From DASWJQ01 sp964517315 (GTDB lineage Bacteria; Chloroflexota; Anaerolineae; Anaerolineales; E44-bin32): a DNA stretch of 23,359 nt. The stretch spans positions 1-23,359 of the forward strand of contig CAZFCJ010000056.1 of assembly GCA_964517315.1 (NCBI GenBank), in the 5' to 3' direction. The notes below the pieces were generated by a model that made no database searches, was not told where the DNA came from, and saw only the letters and a list, made by a program, of their open reading frames with translations. Position numbers and translations under genes: made by a program. Shown piece after piece: positions 22,656-23,359 of this stretch (positions within the stretch are counted from its first letter, which is position 1; every line of letters starts with the position of its first letter).

Positions 22656-22689
22656 GGAAGGCCGGGGATTCGGGGGAGAGGGCTAACCC

Positions 22690-22743
22690 CGAAGACACCG
22701 AGGGCACAAAGGAGGGCCTTTGTGTGTTGGTGTTGAATCTTCG
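22690..22743 (+). repeat. Composite hairpin repeat, copy 5
   Basis: CGAAGACACC (22690-22699) opens a nested dyad: the inner stem is CACAAAGG/CCTTTGTG (22705-22712, 22717-22724) with a 4-base loop, the outer steps are ACACC/GGTGT and CGAAGA/TCTTCG (22690-22695, 22738-22743). The words match the arms of the hairpins at 8175, 8309 and 8551. It lies upstream of the MFS gene start in a 209-base gap. No GGATCCCGAGTCC tract follows here. Confidence 0.6.
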
Positions 22744-22864
22744 TCCGAGGGTGCCACCATATTTTGGCCGATTACCCTGGACTCTGACTCTGAAATTCTC
22801 GTCAGCGAGCCATGGGTCCAGGCTCAGCCCTCAGCGCTCCTAACAGCAGACGGACGCCAACTCG

Positions 22865-23359
22865 CTACTCCGGCCGGGCGAACACGACGACGAAATAGCC
22901 CCCGTAGTCGCTGTCCGGCCCGTAGATGTAGCCCACGCCGAAGTCCGTGTAATTTGGGCTGAGGATGTTGTCCCGGTGCGGCGTGCTGTTCATCCACCAG
23001 TCAAAAGCCAATTGTGGCCCGTTGACGGTGTCGCTCGTCGCGTAGTAATTCTCTCCCACCCAGGACCAGTTATATCCCTGCGACAATACCCGATCGCCCA
23101 CGCTCGATCCGTCCGATCCGGTATGGCTGGTGAAGTGGTTGCAGGCCATGTCGGTGGCGTGAACGCGCGCGGCGGATCGAAGACGGGTGTCGACCACGTA
23201 GCTGGTCAGGCCTTGATCCTGGCGGGCTGTGTTGATCAGCGATACCACCTCAGCCTCGAAACTGGTGTTGAGGCTCACTTCGCATTCGGAGGTGGTGGGG
23301 GTCGGCGAGGGGCCGCTCGTCGGGGTCGCGGTGGGCGGAACGGGAGTGTCGGTCGGCGG
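22865..23359 (-). CDS. Secreted CAP/SCP-domain protein, C-terminal part
   Basis: 164 residues are visible before the TAG at 22865 and the reading frame runs off the window at its 5' end. The first part visible is a Pro/Thr/Ser-rich linker (PPTDTPVPPTATPTSGPSPT), as in secreted or lipid-anchored proteins. A CAP domain (YkwD/SCP/PR-1 family) follows: EAEVVSLINTARQDQGL, RLRSAARVHATDMACNHFTSHTG, GENYYA and HRDNILSPNYTDFGVGY carry the conserved His, Glu and His residues of the domain. A GTG within the sequence (23278) could be mistaken for a start but lies after the linker, so the gene is partial. The protein is extracellular; the biochemical role of bacterial CAP proteins is mostly unknown. The N-terminal signal is outside the window. 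Confidence 0.9.
   Translation of the reverse strand, partial: PPTDTPVPPTATPTSGPSPTPTTSECEVSLNTSFEAEVVSLINTARQDQGLTSYVVDTRLRSAARVHATDMACNHFTSHTGSDGSSVGDRVLSQGYNWSWVGENYYATSDTVNGPQLAFDWWMNSTPHRDNILSPNYTDFGVGYIYGPDSDYGGYFVVVFARPE

Overview
The window looks like a chromosomal segment of a high-GC, Gram-positive-like or monoderm-like environmental bacterium, most likely Chloroflexota (Anaerolineae-type). This is an inference from style: Pro/Thr-rich linkers in secreted proteins, a DGGxTW beta-propeller lipoprotein, a twin half-size ABC exporter, and long gene-free gaps filled with decayed hairpin repeats. No ribosomal RNA or marker gene fixes the taxon.

Left edge (1-394): a visibly AT-richer stretch holds the N-terminus of a tyrosine recombinase running off the window on the minus strand. 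It abuts the 5' half of a tRNA-Gln(TTG)-like gene that stops being tRNA just past the anticodon loop. This reads as one end of an integrated element inserted in a tRNA gene. Right of it the high-GC chromosome begins with a ZIP-family metal transporter (715-1452), a possible 48-residue membrane peptide (1830-1976) and a TadG-like membrane-anchored protein (minus, 2039-3262).

Middle: a cytochrome P450 and an internally duplicated MOP/ANKH-like membrane protein form a two-gene plus-strand unit (3517-6296). A SAM methyltransferase (minus) and 6-phosphogluconolactonase (plus) are divergent. A 717-base gene-free region (8004-8720) carries three composite hairpin repeats, with further copies at about 17.25-17.46 kb and 22.69 kb. 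Then come two translationally overlapping ABC exporter half-transporters (minus, 8721-12336). Their sequence signatures fit a heterodimer with one degenerate and one canonical ATP site. They are preceded by an extended -10 promoter and two identical-type 13-base palindromes 52 bases apart. A DEAD-box RNA helicase (minus, 12546-13778) has a terminator at its end, a clear sigma70-type promoter, and a terminator-like hairpin inside its leader.

Right part: an LpxL/HtrB-type acyltransferase, then an MFS exporter followed 3 bases later by a Mut7-C RNase-fold protein; a TerB-domain protein (minus) divergent from a THEP1-type NTPase; a membrane-anchored protein and a seven-bladed DGGxTW lipoprotein in tandem; a second MFS transporter (minus); and the C-terminal part of a secreted CAP/SCP-domain protein leaving the window. 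Most genes are single or in pairs, so there is no large functional operon. The most distinctive features are the composite repeats, the tRNA/integrase junction, the twin-operator ABC promoter and the helicase leader hairpin.
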